The position numbers and the translations under genes were made by a program. From Zygnema cylindricum (taxonomy: Eukaryota; Streptophyta; Zygnematophyceae; Zygnematales; Zygnemataceae), in contig JBBHKE010000775.1 of the NCBI GenBank assembly GCA_037447655.1, forward strand, positions 599,692 through 663,691: DNA of 64,000 nucleotides. The letters are read 5' to 3'. Below the pieces are notes generated by a model. It did no database searches and was not told the origin of the DNA. It worked only from the letters and a program-made list of their open reading frames with translations. How positions within the stretch are numbered: the stretch's first letter is position 1; every line of letters starts with the position of its first letter. Below, in pieces: positions 21,099 through 32,756 of this stretch.

Positions 21099-22511
21099 GA
21101 TCTCACTCGATTTCTATCCTCCAACGGTTGGAAAAACGCTCCGTTTTTCGTCTCCATTTTTTCGAAATCGACTTTCGGAAGAGAAACTAAAATAGTGTTG
21201 AAAAAAAGATCGACCCAAGAATCAATAATTCCCGGTTGACAGAGATTAATACAACTTTTCGGTCGGTTAGTAAAATTTAACATTTCTTTTGGTCGACTTT
21301 TTACCGTCACGTCGACGTCGAGAAACAAACCCCCTTCCTCGACAAGTTTTTTTGCGATCGCATTTTGTCGTTCGAAAATTTTATCGGGAAATTCAAAATT
21401 TGGGGGAGGCTGAGAAAAGGAATTTCGAGTCGGGTCGGGACAAAATGTCGCGGCTGCCCACAAAGAAAAAAAAAAAGAAACACTTTTGGTTGAGTGTAGC
21501 GTAGAAAAAAAAAGGTTGGTTAGAGGAAAAGAAGTGAAATTAATAATAAAAAGGGTTGATTGAAAAAAAGGGGGGGGGGAGAGGAGGAAATATGAGCTAA
21601 GAAGTGGAAAAGAGAAAAGAAGTATGAGGGATAAAAAGCATCAGTTGATGTATTTCAAGTTTTTTTTTTTGGTTGTAATTGTTTTTATTGTTGCCCTTTC
21701 TTTCTTGTTTTATTTGTCTTGTAGTCAAGAAAAAGGGACGAAAAAAAAGAGAAAAAAGGAGAATGTAAAAAAAAAAAAAAAAAAATGCCCATTTGGGTAC
21801 ACTTCTAAACAACAAAAAAAATAAGAAAAATAAAATAAAATTAGATTTACAACCCGGGATAAAAATATCACGGAAAAAAAAACCCGAAACTTCCCTGCTT
21901 TAAACAGATTCCTTTAAAAGAACCTTAATAAAACCTCATACCTTTCGAGACCCGCCAAAAATCCTCCAAATCTTCCAAAAAATCCCACTAAAAATCCCTC
22001 AAAAAGCCCGCAAAAACCCACATCCACCCCATATCTACCCCAACCCCATTTAAACCCCACTTAAAGCCCGTTTGAATCCCACTTAAACCCCAGGCAAACC
22101 CCATTTAAACCTCCAACAACCGAAAAAAACCGTAAAACCGAAAAAAGAAAACCACCTCCACTTACTCGTGGGCATATTCCTATAAATAAAGAGTGTCTCC
22201 CGGTACCGCCCCGTCACCTAATCAGCCGTCACCGTCACGTCCATCTCAAACTCGTCACCCGTCACGCTTTGAATGAGACAAAATAGCCACGCTCGGTCGC
22301 CAAAACGACATTGCCGAAATCCACGGCGTGTGTTTGAAATCCACAGTATTTCTGGTTAAAGACAAATTACCGCTACGGACGAAACGTACTGCCACAGAGT
22401 GACCGTCCAAAATGTCATGACAGTAGCGGTAACCGGAGCAAAGTTTTCGGTCTCGTCCTTTGTCGTATTCCGGGCAGCCGTTGGGAAAAAGGTTGACGGG
22501 GAAATAGTTTT

Positions 22512-22612
22512 CTGGAGGGAGGGAGGGAGGGAGGGAGGGAGGGAGGGAGGGAGGGAGGGAGGGAGGGAGGGAGGGAGGGGGGAGGGGGGGAGGGAGGTGG
22601 GGAGGAGGAGGG
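22512..22612. repeat. (GGGA)n microsatellite at the intron 2 acceptor of PC-esterase A
   Basis: About 100 bp of nearly pure GGGA/GGGGA on the plus strand forms the pyrimidine tract (CCCT)n directly before the AG acceptor of exon 3. Confidence 0.9.
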
Positions 22613-22699
22613 GGTCTTTGTTTTTTCAGCTTTGATGTTAAAATTATTATTGTTATTATTATTAAATTTATTTTTATTTCTTTTCGTTTTTTTTCCTCA

Positions 22700-22742
22700 T
22701 TCTCGAAGCTCCAGCCAACATCTTATACAAAATCTTGGCTTT
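22700..22742 (-). repeat. Partial duplicate of the 3' end of exon 2 (gene A)
   Basis: On the minus strand this reads TTGTATAAGATGTTGGC and continues TGGAGCTTCGA, matching the last part of exon 2 at 22848-22885. The donor position reads GAATGAGG instead of GTGAGTGG, so it is not a usable exon end. Confidence 0.65.
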
Positions 22743-23189
22743 TTTTTTTCAGCTTTCATATTGTGATTGAAGTTTATTACAAACATGGATATAATTTTTA
22801 TTTTTATTTTTATTATTAACATTATTATCTTTTATTTTTCCACTCACTCGAAGCTCCGGCCAACATTTTATAAAAAAATCGGCGTTCAAATCCCCAAGAA
22901 AGTTCGTCTCCCACAATCAAAATACTCGCATTAATTCCAAAGTTTCCAAACATGACTCTGGAGAAAAAAAAAAGATAAAAGATAATAAATAAAAAAAAAA
23001 TCAATAGGTGAAGAGGAGAGAGAGAAAAAACCCTATTTTTTTGTAATGGGAAAAAAAAACGAATTTCAATTTGAATTACTAAAATATACATATAATAACA
23101 ATAATAATAATAATAATTCCTTACTTGCAAAACTTCTCATAACTAAAGTCCTCCCACGGACACCTCTCCATCCTCCACTCCCACTTCGC

Positions 23190-23680
23190 CTCCTCCCTCA
23201 CTCTCCACTCCCTCCCCTCCCTCCCCCCCCCCCCCTCCTCCGCCACTCTGTCCGCCTCCTCTCCCTGCATCTCGCTCCTCTCCTTCCTATCCTGGTCGCA
23301 CTGCGTCTCCCGTCCGTACTCTTGTCGTATCCACGGCAGCTTCCGGGGGCTAGGGTTCAGCGCCCAGCCGCCCCTTTTGCTGAAGCAGAAGAGCGTTCCG
23401 CGGAGCAGTGAGGCGCCGCCAGCTGTACGGGCAGAGGATCCCTGGATTCCCGGAGTAGGTTTGGATGACACGTCAGCAAGGAAGGAGAAGAGGAGGACGA
23501 GGGAGAGGGGAGGGGGGAGAGGAGGGAGAGGTGGAAGGGAGGGAGAGGAGGGGAGGAGGGGGAGCGCGGAGAGGGAGAGGATGGAGTGCGAGAGGAACAT
23601 GTGGGGGAAGGAGGAGGAGCCATGGGTGGAGTGGGAGAAGCGAAGGGAGGGGAGAGAGTAAAGAGGGGAGGGGAGTGAGG
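23190..23680. repeat. CCTCC/GGAGG-rich low-complexity DNA over exon 1 of gene A
   Basis: Strongly biased pyrimidine/purine DNA overlaps the leader and part of exon 1 of PC-esterase A. It explains the Pro/Ser/Leu-rich N-terminus and the several overlapping spurious ORFs. Confidence 0.8.
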
Positions 23681-23711
23681 GTGAGGATTTCATCCGTATA
23701 GTTGGTTTCAT

Positions 23712-24608
23712 GGCTCCATTGTTTGGGTTTGAAACTGACTTTTTGTTTTTGTTTCGTATACGACAAAGCGTGGTAGTCGCTGCGATGGATCTGGTGTAAC
23801 GACTGATTTTTTTATCTTTTTTTTAGGTTTTTGTCTTTTTGTGGCTTGGTTTGGTCTAGCTATCTGTACTTTACCGCTTTGGTCGAAGCATTCAATTTTT
23901 GCTTGTTTTATTTGTCGTGTCTTGCTGCTCCTTGTACGGCCTATTAGAAATCCGAAGGAGCAGGTGGGACATCTCGTTACAAAAGGTCTTTTTGTGACAC
24001 GTCATGAGTTAAAACAGAGCTGAGTTGGACATGATAGGACGGCAGTTGGACTAGAAAATCGTTTTAGGTGGAAGGCCGTACTATAGATAAAGTGTGACGA
24101 GTTTACCTGGACCAATTAATACAGTACGGTAAGGTACTGTACCATACGGGAACTTGCTGGTACTGTACAGTACAAACTGTATCGGAAGAGCAATTTGTCA
24201 TCATAGCCACAAGTGTTTTAAACTAAAAGTATTGTTTAACAAGTTCTAGCATGGAACGACATGGTTCGTGTCGAATCAGGGGTTGATTAGCTATTTGTGC
24301 AACTTGGACACTTGTCGATTTGTTGTTTTGCGTACTTGTTGTGACCGGCAGAAATGTGTTACGGTTGCCAGGTAGACGTTTTGAATCGATCGGCAAAGAA
24401 ATGCAGTATAACATTTTAGACACGGTTGCGTATCGAGGTGAAAATGACACTATTCCATACAGGGCAAAATTTTGTCACTCAATATTCGATACACAAATTT
24501 CGTGGCAAAAATTGACGCTCACGTAGCGTACCTGTAAACGCTATGCTATGCTTTCGACAGGGAAGAGAGAAAAAGGCCAAGCAAAAAAAATGAATGAACA
24601 AGGGCTCT
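23712..24608. other. Gene-free stretch upstream of PC-esterase A
   Basis: No gene is recognised. A GTAC-rich palindromic patch at about 24120-24175 resembles that at about 4875-4955. Confidence 0.5.
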
Positions 24609-26560
24609 TGTCCCGTGCGCATATTACGCCCGGTATAAACTACAGTACAGTAAAAAAAACTGGGTACAGTACGCATCAAACGATGCTGAAACAGTGGAAA
24701 CTGGAAAGTTAATAAAATGCGTACCCTACTTTGTACACGTACAATATTCGTACGTTTACGTACAGTGTCTGTGTATGTCCGTATTTTTTAGGGTTATTTA
24801 AGGGGGGGTTTTAGGGTACATTTCCGGACATTCCGTATATTGCAGTATAATTGCCCCACAATTTTCATAAATGTACATAGTGTCCTTATTTTCTGTACTT
24901 TCCTATAAATTGTACAGTACATTTTCGTACATTCCCGCATATTTCCGTACAGAAGCATCATATTTTCCTTTCATTTTCGTATAGTGCTCATACATTTCCG
25001 TACTTTTTAGGGCTATTGAAGGGGGGTTTTTATAATTTTATGGATTTTTAGGGTACATCGCCGTACATTCCTTCGTATTTCAGTACGGCTACCTTAAATT
25101 TTCTCTTCAATTAAGTTTTTCAGAGTACACCTTTTGTAAAATTTCGTACATTTCTATTAAATTTCCGTACTTTTAAAGATCTTTTAAGGACTTTTTAGGA
25201 TTTTTCTTTTCCTACATGTTTGTACATTCCGTACAGAAAAATCTACACGAATTTTACAAAAATTATAAAATCGAATAATACTTCGTATCAATCGTAAACA
25301 AGTTGAGATCCGTACGAATGCACATCTATGTGTAAAAGTAAGGGTTTTTTTCTGTCGTTTTGCTCAAAACTTAGCCCACAATGAGAAAATCTGCAACCGT
25401 TCCAAAAAAATGAAATACCGCAGTAAAATTTGCGTCACTTTGAAACTTTAAATGTACAGCATTCTGTGGTCTAACGCGTTTCGACCCACTTTAGCGTCCC
25501 TCCACCTCATCTTCAAACTCCTACAAAATCACCTCGCAAGTGATTTTGATTAAAGTTTGAAGATGTGAACGACTAGGCACAGTTTGTCGCACGTGTCAGA
25601 TATTGAAAAGGAAGCTTTAGTAAGCCTTAGGAATTTGAGTCTAGGACTTGTAATATTTTTGGACCACCAACTATTCAATATTAGCTATATTTAGTGTGGA
25701 TTTTTTAGTATCTGCTCGAATAGTTATCTTTGAGTAAATTAGTGTGTACGGCCGCCTATGAATGTAGACGTGAAACATATCTCCCGGATTTTTAGGGTCT
25801 AGATATTGTTACTAGACAATTCTGGTCCAAGTACTTATAATTTTATAAGTTGATATTCAGGTGAATCGTGTACATACGTTTTATATGCTTTTGAGATCTT
25901 TAAAGTATTTAGTTCAATTAGGATTGATCAATTCGACACAGAACGTACATTCTACACAGAGTTAAGGAAATGAGAGCACTAAGTGCACTTTAAGGTGTGT
26001 TGTGTTCTATTGTTTTTTATTTGCTTGTGGTAAATGTTTGTCTCGTTGAAAGACCTCTTTCATTTGTAGTTATATATCTTACAGTATTGATCTAGTCTAA
26101 TAAGTATTCCTCTTTGGGTTTGCTTTTGCTAACATGTTTGGTAATGGCTCAGCTCCTGTTGCAAATGCTCCTATTGGCCCAAGTGCTCCACCTGCTCCTC
26201 TAGGGACGAATATCCCAGCCGGTGCAAGTGTGACTCCTAGTGGGAGTGGATCACAGCCGAGTCAATATGCCCATGACCTTCAACATCAGAGGTTACTGAA
26301 AAAAAGGCTTGCAATACGCGGAGTACCTAAACAAAAAAACCACTCTTCATTTCCAGTATGTGTACGTAATTTTTTCCGTGCATACTTTTTTTTTGCAGGG
26401 GTCGTGGAGGGGTCTCGAGCAACGGATGCCATTTCACAAAAGTGAAGTCAGTGAAGGCGTTTCTTTTTCTCTCCCTCTCCCACTACCGCGTCTATCTTAC
26501 AGTTCTTGCTATTTTTTGTTGTACTTTTCAAAGTGTCCCTATGTCCAATGACGAACTCGT
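24609..26560 (+). repeat. Dispersed repeat R2, copy a (with 690-bp insertion)
   Basis: Matches 43338-44600 in the same orientation, starting at 'tgtcccgtgcgcatattac' and ending near 'aatgacgaactcgtt'. Both copies share runs of TTTTTAGGGTT and many GTAC-containing words. Relative to copy b it has an extra block at 25600-26289. No shared intact ORF is present. Confidence 0.85.
25600..26289 (+). mobile_element. 690-bp insertion in R2a with the start of an unknown ORF
   Basis: The R2b junction (gtcag|aggttact, about 44330) is uninterrupted, whereas R2a has this block between 'tcag' and 'tcag' (4-bp direct repeat). Its last part begins an open frame at 26134 (MFGNGSAPVANAPIGPS, Pro/Ala/Gly/Ser-rich) that is cut at the R2 boundary. 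It could be the 5' end of a retroelement gag or a captured gene 5' end; I cannot tell which. Confidence 0.55.
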
Positions 26561-28160
26561 TAATTCGGCCTTCGCTATTTTAAATAGGTAACAGTTGTAA
26601 CGTCTACAACACGTGCGACAACCTATCAAACATATGTAGACGACTACGAAACTTCCTAAAATTGATGGCGTTTACTGTATACCTCAATTTTTGTGACATT
26701 GTAGATGTTCAAGGTTTTGTAACATTACGAAGACATGTTATTTTGTGACGTCATTAATACGTAAAATTTCCACCATGGCTTCCCGAATTCTTTTTTTTAC
26801 CTTTTGTCATTCGACATGCCATCAAACTATGACCAAAAATATTAAAACAGAAAAAAAATCTCTTTCATTCTATACCATTATTGTTATATTTCATTTAGAG
26901 AAGAGAGAAAAAGGAGCCCTCGAGTGAAAAAGAGTGGGAGGGACGAGGACGACGTAAACTTTTGCAAAGGACCCATGAAAGAAAGTGGAGGTCCGAGACA
27001 CCTACGATTTTTTTTACGTACATGGTTTTTTCCTACGTACATGAGCGTGACGAACAAGGGAAAAAATAGCGTGTGCTCTCCCTCGTGCAAAAAAAAATGA
27101 AAACGTTTGACGCGCGCTATAACGTTAACCTATTAATTAATCGGCTATTACTTTTAACATAATCACTTCGCGAGTCAATTTTATTAGAAGTGTGAAGATG
27201 AGCTGGCGTGACGTGGAAGTAGAAAAGATAACAACGCCAAATTGGAGTACATTCAAAGTTTAAAGAGGACGCAAAACGTACTTTGGTTCCTGCCCATTTT
27301 TCGTACGTCGTGTGATATATTAGTTTTAAGTCCTATTGTTTTTGAAAACAACGGAAAAAAACCCTTACTTTAACACATGGGCACAACGCCTAAGTAAACA
27401 TTCCACTTTGCTTGGGTTACCTTTTATTGCACTAAATTGCTATTACTGTGAAAAGATTGTAGTATATTATGTAATGTTGAATTTCATATGGTAATTCATT
27501 CGATAACCTATCTACTTTTATGATCGATACTATAATCGATACTTTTCAATTACAGAACGGCAAAGAGATCGACATATCGCTCGGGAACGAAAAAATCCGA
27601 TGTTGCTTAAAAACCCTAAAAGACATAAAAAAATATTTACGTTAATATTGGAACTGTTTAACTAACGTAAATTACTTTAAGTGGTTCGTACTAAAACAGC
27701 TCAATATTTCATACGGACGTACGAAATATGTGTCTTATTATGGCGTCGACAGAGGAAATTGAGTGCGTCGCACGTAAAAGCGTACTCATATTTGATTCCA
27801 AGTTATAAAGACGAGGGGAAATCGCGAGAACCTGTTCTCACGTGTTTAGGCGTCGAATATGTGAACATAGACTATCGCGGGCTACCCTAAAAACATGGGA
27901 AAGTGTATCGATTTCTTAATTCTAATAGCGATTTACGGTGTACTTTCAACCTTTATTGTTAAATTCCGTACATTACAGCGGTACATTAAATCCGTACACG
28001 AAAAGCATACGAATTTTACGAAAAAATCAAAAGCAAAATAAAATAAAGCATTTTCGTAAAAAAGTGAAAACCCGTACGAATGAAACGTGTACGGTTCCAA
28101 GTGTCCAAGTGTGTATTTTTTCCGTTACATTTTTGAACTATAAAGTGGCATAATTTTCCC
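26561..28160. other. Gene-free, repeat-derived stretch
   Basis: No gene is recognised. A lone TA-MITE-like terminus (ctaatagcgatttacggtgta) lies at about 27924-27944; its partner was not found. Confidence 0.5.
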
Positions 28161-28169
28161 ACTCAATTT

Positions 28170-29092
28170 GCCATTCCCACACTCTCCCCCCTCGTCTCTC
28201 TAATCCTCTCCCTCTCCCTCTTGTCTCCCTCGCCCTCCCTCCCCCTTTCCTATCTGCTGCCTCGCTTTAGACCTCGCTGCCGACTCACTCTTCTATTCTC
28301 TCCTCGCTCTCCGAATTCCCCTTCCATGTCTCTCCCTCTCCCTCTCTTCTCCCTCTCCCCTCTCTTTCTATCCTTCTTCTTCTCGCTCTCGAGCCTGGCC
28401 CACGAGCCGGCCCGGGGCGGGGAGGCGTGCACAGCGGGGCGAGGGAAGGTGAGGGTGGACGTGGCGCCTGGCTGAAGAGAGGGACAAATGGATTCAGGAA
28501 GCCGGAACCACACAGCCAGACAACTGACCTCACTTGTCAGATGCTTTCCACCCTCTCTCTCTCTCTCTTCTCTCTCTCTCCTCTCTCTCTCTCTCACCTT
28601 TTTCCTCGCTCCCTTGCCTTCTCCCTCTTTTAAATGTGACAACTGTCACGAATAGTAGGCCTCTGTCCTCTCTCCCTTTCCCTCTCTCCCTTTCCCTCTC
28701 TTCCACTCTCTCTCTCTCCCTTTCCCCCTCTCCCTTTTCCTCTCCCTCTCTTCAGTGCGACAACTGTCAAGTTGTTGAAAACTCTCTCGTTCAGCTCTCT
28801 CTCCCCCTTTCCCTCTCTCGCTTTTCCTTTCCCTCTCTTCAGTTTGACAACTGTCCAGCTGTCCCAAACTTTTTTGTTCTGCTCTCTCGCTCTCTCTCTC
28901 CCTTTCTCTCTCTCCCTTTCCCTCTTCCTCATTCAGTGTGACAACTGTCAAGTTGTCGCAAATTTTCTCGGTCTGCTCTTTCAGTCTCTCCCTTTCCCTC
29001 TTTCCCGTACCCGCTCCCTCTCTTCAATGTGACGACTGTCTCTAATAGGCCTCTGTCCCTCGCTCCCTTTCCTCTCCCTCTCCCTCTCTTCC

Positions 29093-29138
<46 letters not shown>

Positions 29139-29335
29139 CCTTTCCCTCGCTCCCTTGCCTTCTCCCTCCTTTCAATGTGACAACTGTCACGAATAGTAGG
29201 CCTCTGTCCCTCTCTCCCTTTCCCTCTCTTCCACTCTCTCTCTCTCCCTTTCCCCCTCTCCCTTTTCCTCTCCCTCTCTTCAGTGCGACAACTGTCAAGT
29301 TGTTGAAAACTCTCTCGTTCAGCTCTCTCTCTCAT
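28170..29335. repeat. CT-rich satellite with a GTGACAACTGTC core
   Basis: Pyrimidine tracts alternate with a unit of about 40-50 bp carrying G(T/C)GACAACTGTC (near 28637, 28758, 28845, 28937, 29029 with variation, 29176, 29284). The stretch at about 28605-28795 recurs almost unchanged at about 29145-29335, a higher-order period of about 540 bp. It abuts the broken reverse transcriptase. Confidence 0.8.
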
Positions 29336-32300
29336 TTCAAATCTCCCCTTAAGATCGGTTTTCAGTTTATTAATTTTTTCCATTGATTTACTTAAAACAA
29401 GCAAATCATCAACATAAATTGCAATAAATATAAAACCTTCCTCATCTTCGAAAACATAGATTGAGTGATCTGAGCTGATCCGAATATATCCTAGACCGGT
29501 AAGAAACTCATCAAGCTTCTTATTCCACTGTCGAGGCGCCTGTTTCAAACCATAAAGAGATTTAATCAGCCGGCATACCTTACTCTCCTCTCCTTCTTCC
29601 ACAAACCCTTCGGGTTGTCGCATGAAGATCTCCTCTTCCAATTCTCCATGCAAAAAGGTTGTTTTGATGTCCATCTGGTGCACTTCCATGTCTTCCGCCG
29701 CTGCTAAACTGAGAAGTATGCGGACGGAGGGAAATCTGACCACCGGGGCAAAGGTTTCCTCGTAGTCAATTCCTTCCTTTTGTGTAAATCCCTTTGCCAC
29801 TAATCTGGCCTTGTAGCGCTCGATTGTGTTATCTGGGTTCAGTTTTAGTTTGAAAACCCACTTACAACCGATTGGTTTTCGGTTAGGTGGACAATCCACC
29901 AGCTCCCAAGTATCGGCTGCCATAATTGAGGCCATCTCTTCATTAATGGCTGTCTTCCACCGATTTCTTTCTGGACAATTCATCGCCTCTCCATAAGTTT
30001 GAGGTTCATCTTGATGAGATAGTTTAGTTACCTTGTTATTAACCTATTTTTCTTGCAGTCTTTTGCTACTTCTCCTCCCCCCTTCAAAATCTGAGGCCAG
30101 AATAGATGGTTTTCGTGGATTCTTTCGAACAAACTCGGCTTCTCCCCATCCCTTGATTCCGAATCAATTTCCACAACGTCTTCCGCTTCGGGTAGAGTTG
30201 TCACTGTAGTTTTCGCAGTCGAGTCCTTTTTGGTCTGATTTTTACCCGCAAGAATGTCATCTTCTCTAAAACCTGGATAGTTAGGAAGCTCAACGTCATC
30301 CGAATTTTCTGACTCGAATCTGATTTTTACTGACTTTGTATACTTGAAGGGATCCACAGACTTTCCTTCATCTATAACAACTAGATGTTTTACTAAGATT
30401 ATATCTTCCCTTTTTAGATCATAATATATATATCCTTTAACATCCTCATCATATCCTAATAAGTATCCCGATTTTCCTTTAGGATCTAGCTTCCAATTAG
30501 ACCGATCTGTATTTAGACTGGATACTTGACTGCCGAAAACCTTTAAGTGAGATATGTCTGGTTTCCGGCCTGGCCATCTCTCATAAGGTGTTTGATCTTT
30601 TATAGCTGAAGTAAAAACTCTATTTTTGAGATAATTAGCACAGTTCATTACTTCTGCCCAAAATCCTTTTCCTATCTTTTTATCTGACAACATACTTCTA
30701 GCACAATCACTTAGTGTTCTATTTAACCTTTCAGCTACCCCATTCTGTTCCGGATTTTCTGGTACTGTCTTTTGGTGTTGGATCCCATCTTCCCTCAAAA
30801 AATCCTCAAACTGGTTAGAATTATACTCTCCACCATTGTCACTCCTTACTCTCTTGATTAGAGTTTCATGGAGTGTTTCCCTCCATGTTTTATATTGTCT
30901 AAAACAATCCTCAACTTCTGACTTGTTTCTCAAAAAATATACCCGGGAATACCGAGACCAATCATCAGTTATAGTCATCATAAATCTCTTCCCCCCCCGG
31001 TGAGGGCACTCTAGCCGGTCCCCAAATATCTGTGTGTACTAAATCTATAACTTTTTCTCCCTTATAGGTGGTTGTTTTAGGAAAGGGTAATCTGTGTGCT
31101 TTACCTTGAGCACACCCACTACAATCACTTATATCATCACTCTCACTGAACTGAATCCCTTCTACCACTCCCATCTTTTTCATCTCTCTTAACTTATCTA
31201 GATTCACATGCCCAAGCCTCTTATGCCACATCATAATATCATGAACACCAGCATAATAAAGTTTCTTTATTTCATTACTTAAGATCAGCCTAAACATCCC
31301 ATGGCTACCTTTCTCAGCAATGAAATAGACATCCTCCTCAAAACTAGCAGTAAAGACTCCTTCCCTAGTGCTAGTGAAAAAACCCTTATCATCTAATACA
31401 GATGTAGAGATAAGGTTTTTGTTCAGCTCCGGATAAATAATACATCGGAGAATGTTAATATGGATGTCTTTCATTCTACTAACACTTTTAGATCTACTGA
31501 TCCTACAAGAGTAGTGGTGACTATCCTCCCATCTCCGTACTCTATCTCTACGTTGGTAATCTTTCTTATCTTAGTGAACAGGTGTCTATCCTTACACATG
31601 TGCATGGAGGCACTTGAATCTACAATCCAGCGTGCTTCACCTTTCAATCCACCGTAAGCACATTTCTGCCTTCGTGGAATTTCGACCTCATTTTTCGCCT
31701 CCAACTCCTCAATCAAAAGGAGCTCATTGTCCTCGTCTTCGGATTCAGCCTCAAGTACCTGTGTGACAAGGGCCTTTTTCTTTCCTCTCAGGGTACCACC
31801 GGTCTGCCCCTCTTTTAACCAAGCTCGGTTAGCTTAGTGCACTCTGCCATATAGTGCCCCGGTTTCTTACAAAAATGACATAAACCTTTGGGAGCCCTTG
31901 GTTCGAACTCGTCAGCCTGTTTTTTTTGCTCCCTACCCCCATAGTTTAAGACTGGTTTCCGAGAATCCTTTTTCCTCTAGTCAGTCGCTGTTGCCAAAGC
32001 TTGGCCACTCTTTCCTCCCCTTCGGATCTCAATCGTATTCTCTCGAACGAGAATCATCCCTACCATTGAGTTCCATATCCACCTTGAGTCAGGCAAGTCC
32101 TTCACACGGTTGACTATGTTCTCAAACTCATCAGGTAACTTCATTAGTAAACAGTTAACCTTTTCTTTTTCACTACAAACTTTTCCCGCACTCTCTAGCT
32201 CCATGAAGAGTGTAGAAAGCTATTTGCAAAAATCCAACATATTTCCCCCTTTGTATACATACTCCTTAACTTTCAGATCAGCCAACTATTGTTGTTGAAT

Positions 32301-32735
32301 CGTACCACTTCGGTAAATCTCTATGAGAGCCATCCAAAGATCGGATGCCCTCTCTACCTGCAAATGAGGACATGCAAGTCCTTGAGTGGGATGGCGTAGG
32401 ATGAAGTGCTTTGCCGCAATATTGTTGAAGTCCCAGGTTTCAGTATCATTCTCCTCGTTCCTCGGAATAAGTGACATGAATGCTAAACCAGTTGCTATAA
32501 GTGTGGTCGCCTCCTTCTCCTTTCCTTTGTCCACCACCTCTCCTTCCTTTGTTTCCTCCGTTGAAGGTGAATCCTCTTTCCTGGTGAATCTGCTTTCTTT
32601 AAACCCGGGAGGAATTCCAAGACTTGATGGACGCCTCAATCGTCCACTCAATATCCCCCAAAACCTTTTTTCGCATAGAGCTCCTATCATCATATTTCCC
32701 AGTATATGAAGCTAGTTCCATTAAAGATTGGTACA
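29335..32735 (-). pseudogene. Copia gag-pro-int-RT polyprotein, truncated in RT and frameshifted
   Basis: In order along the minus strand: gag beginning FNGTSFIYW, a zinc knuckle CHFCKKPGHYMAEC (31880-31839), protease WIVDSSAS (the usual DSG reads DSS), GAG-pre-integrase with HKRLGH and CSGC, integrase HTDIWGP / SDNGGEY / PENPEQNGVAERLNR (D, D, E present), and RT with KARLVAKGFTQ, LYGLKQAPRQW and the catalytic YVDD. The order protease-integrase-RT defines Ty1/copia. The frame breaks at a G-homopolymer near 31000, at a stop near 30027 and several times in gag. RT ends after LKGRFEM, where satellite DNA begins; RNase H and the 3' LTR are missing. The frame runs on into the satellite, giving a spurious Arg/Glu tail. 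Confidence 0.9.
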
Positions 32736-32741
32736 CTAGAG

Positions 32742-32756
32742 GGTGGGCCCATAACC
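32742..32756 (-). promoter_or_regulatory. Half-tRNA-type primer-binding site
   Basis: On the minus strand GGTTATGGGCCCACC directly follows the 5' LTR, the same 15 bases as at 8083-8097. It is complementary to the anticodon-arm region of initiator tRNA-Met. Confidence 0.8.

Larger units (their letters stand above)
21008..23711 (-). pseudogene. PC-esterase / TBL-like SGNH paralogue, gene A (catalytically dead pseudogene)
   Basis: Same four-exon plan and phases as gene B. Exon 1, up to 23125: low-complexity leader, then an N-terminal TBL-type domain ending FSYEKFC. Exon 2, 22957-22848: SILIVGDELSWGFERR, where the nucleophile Ser of GDS is replaced by Glu. Exon 3, 22511-22166: 346 nt against 345 in gene B; after SVAILSHSK the frame shifts, and an in-frame TAG lies before RETLFIYRNMP. 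Exon 4, 21453-21008: LFLDVD is kept, but the DxxH block reads SCINLC. All recognisable catalytic positions are therefore lost while structural residues (Cys, Trp, PG..DSW) persist. The tail after the esterase domain is charged (KKMSEEEIRKK). The gene is tandem to B in the same orientation, so a local duplication is likely. Confidence 0.7.
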
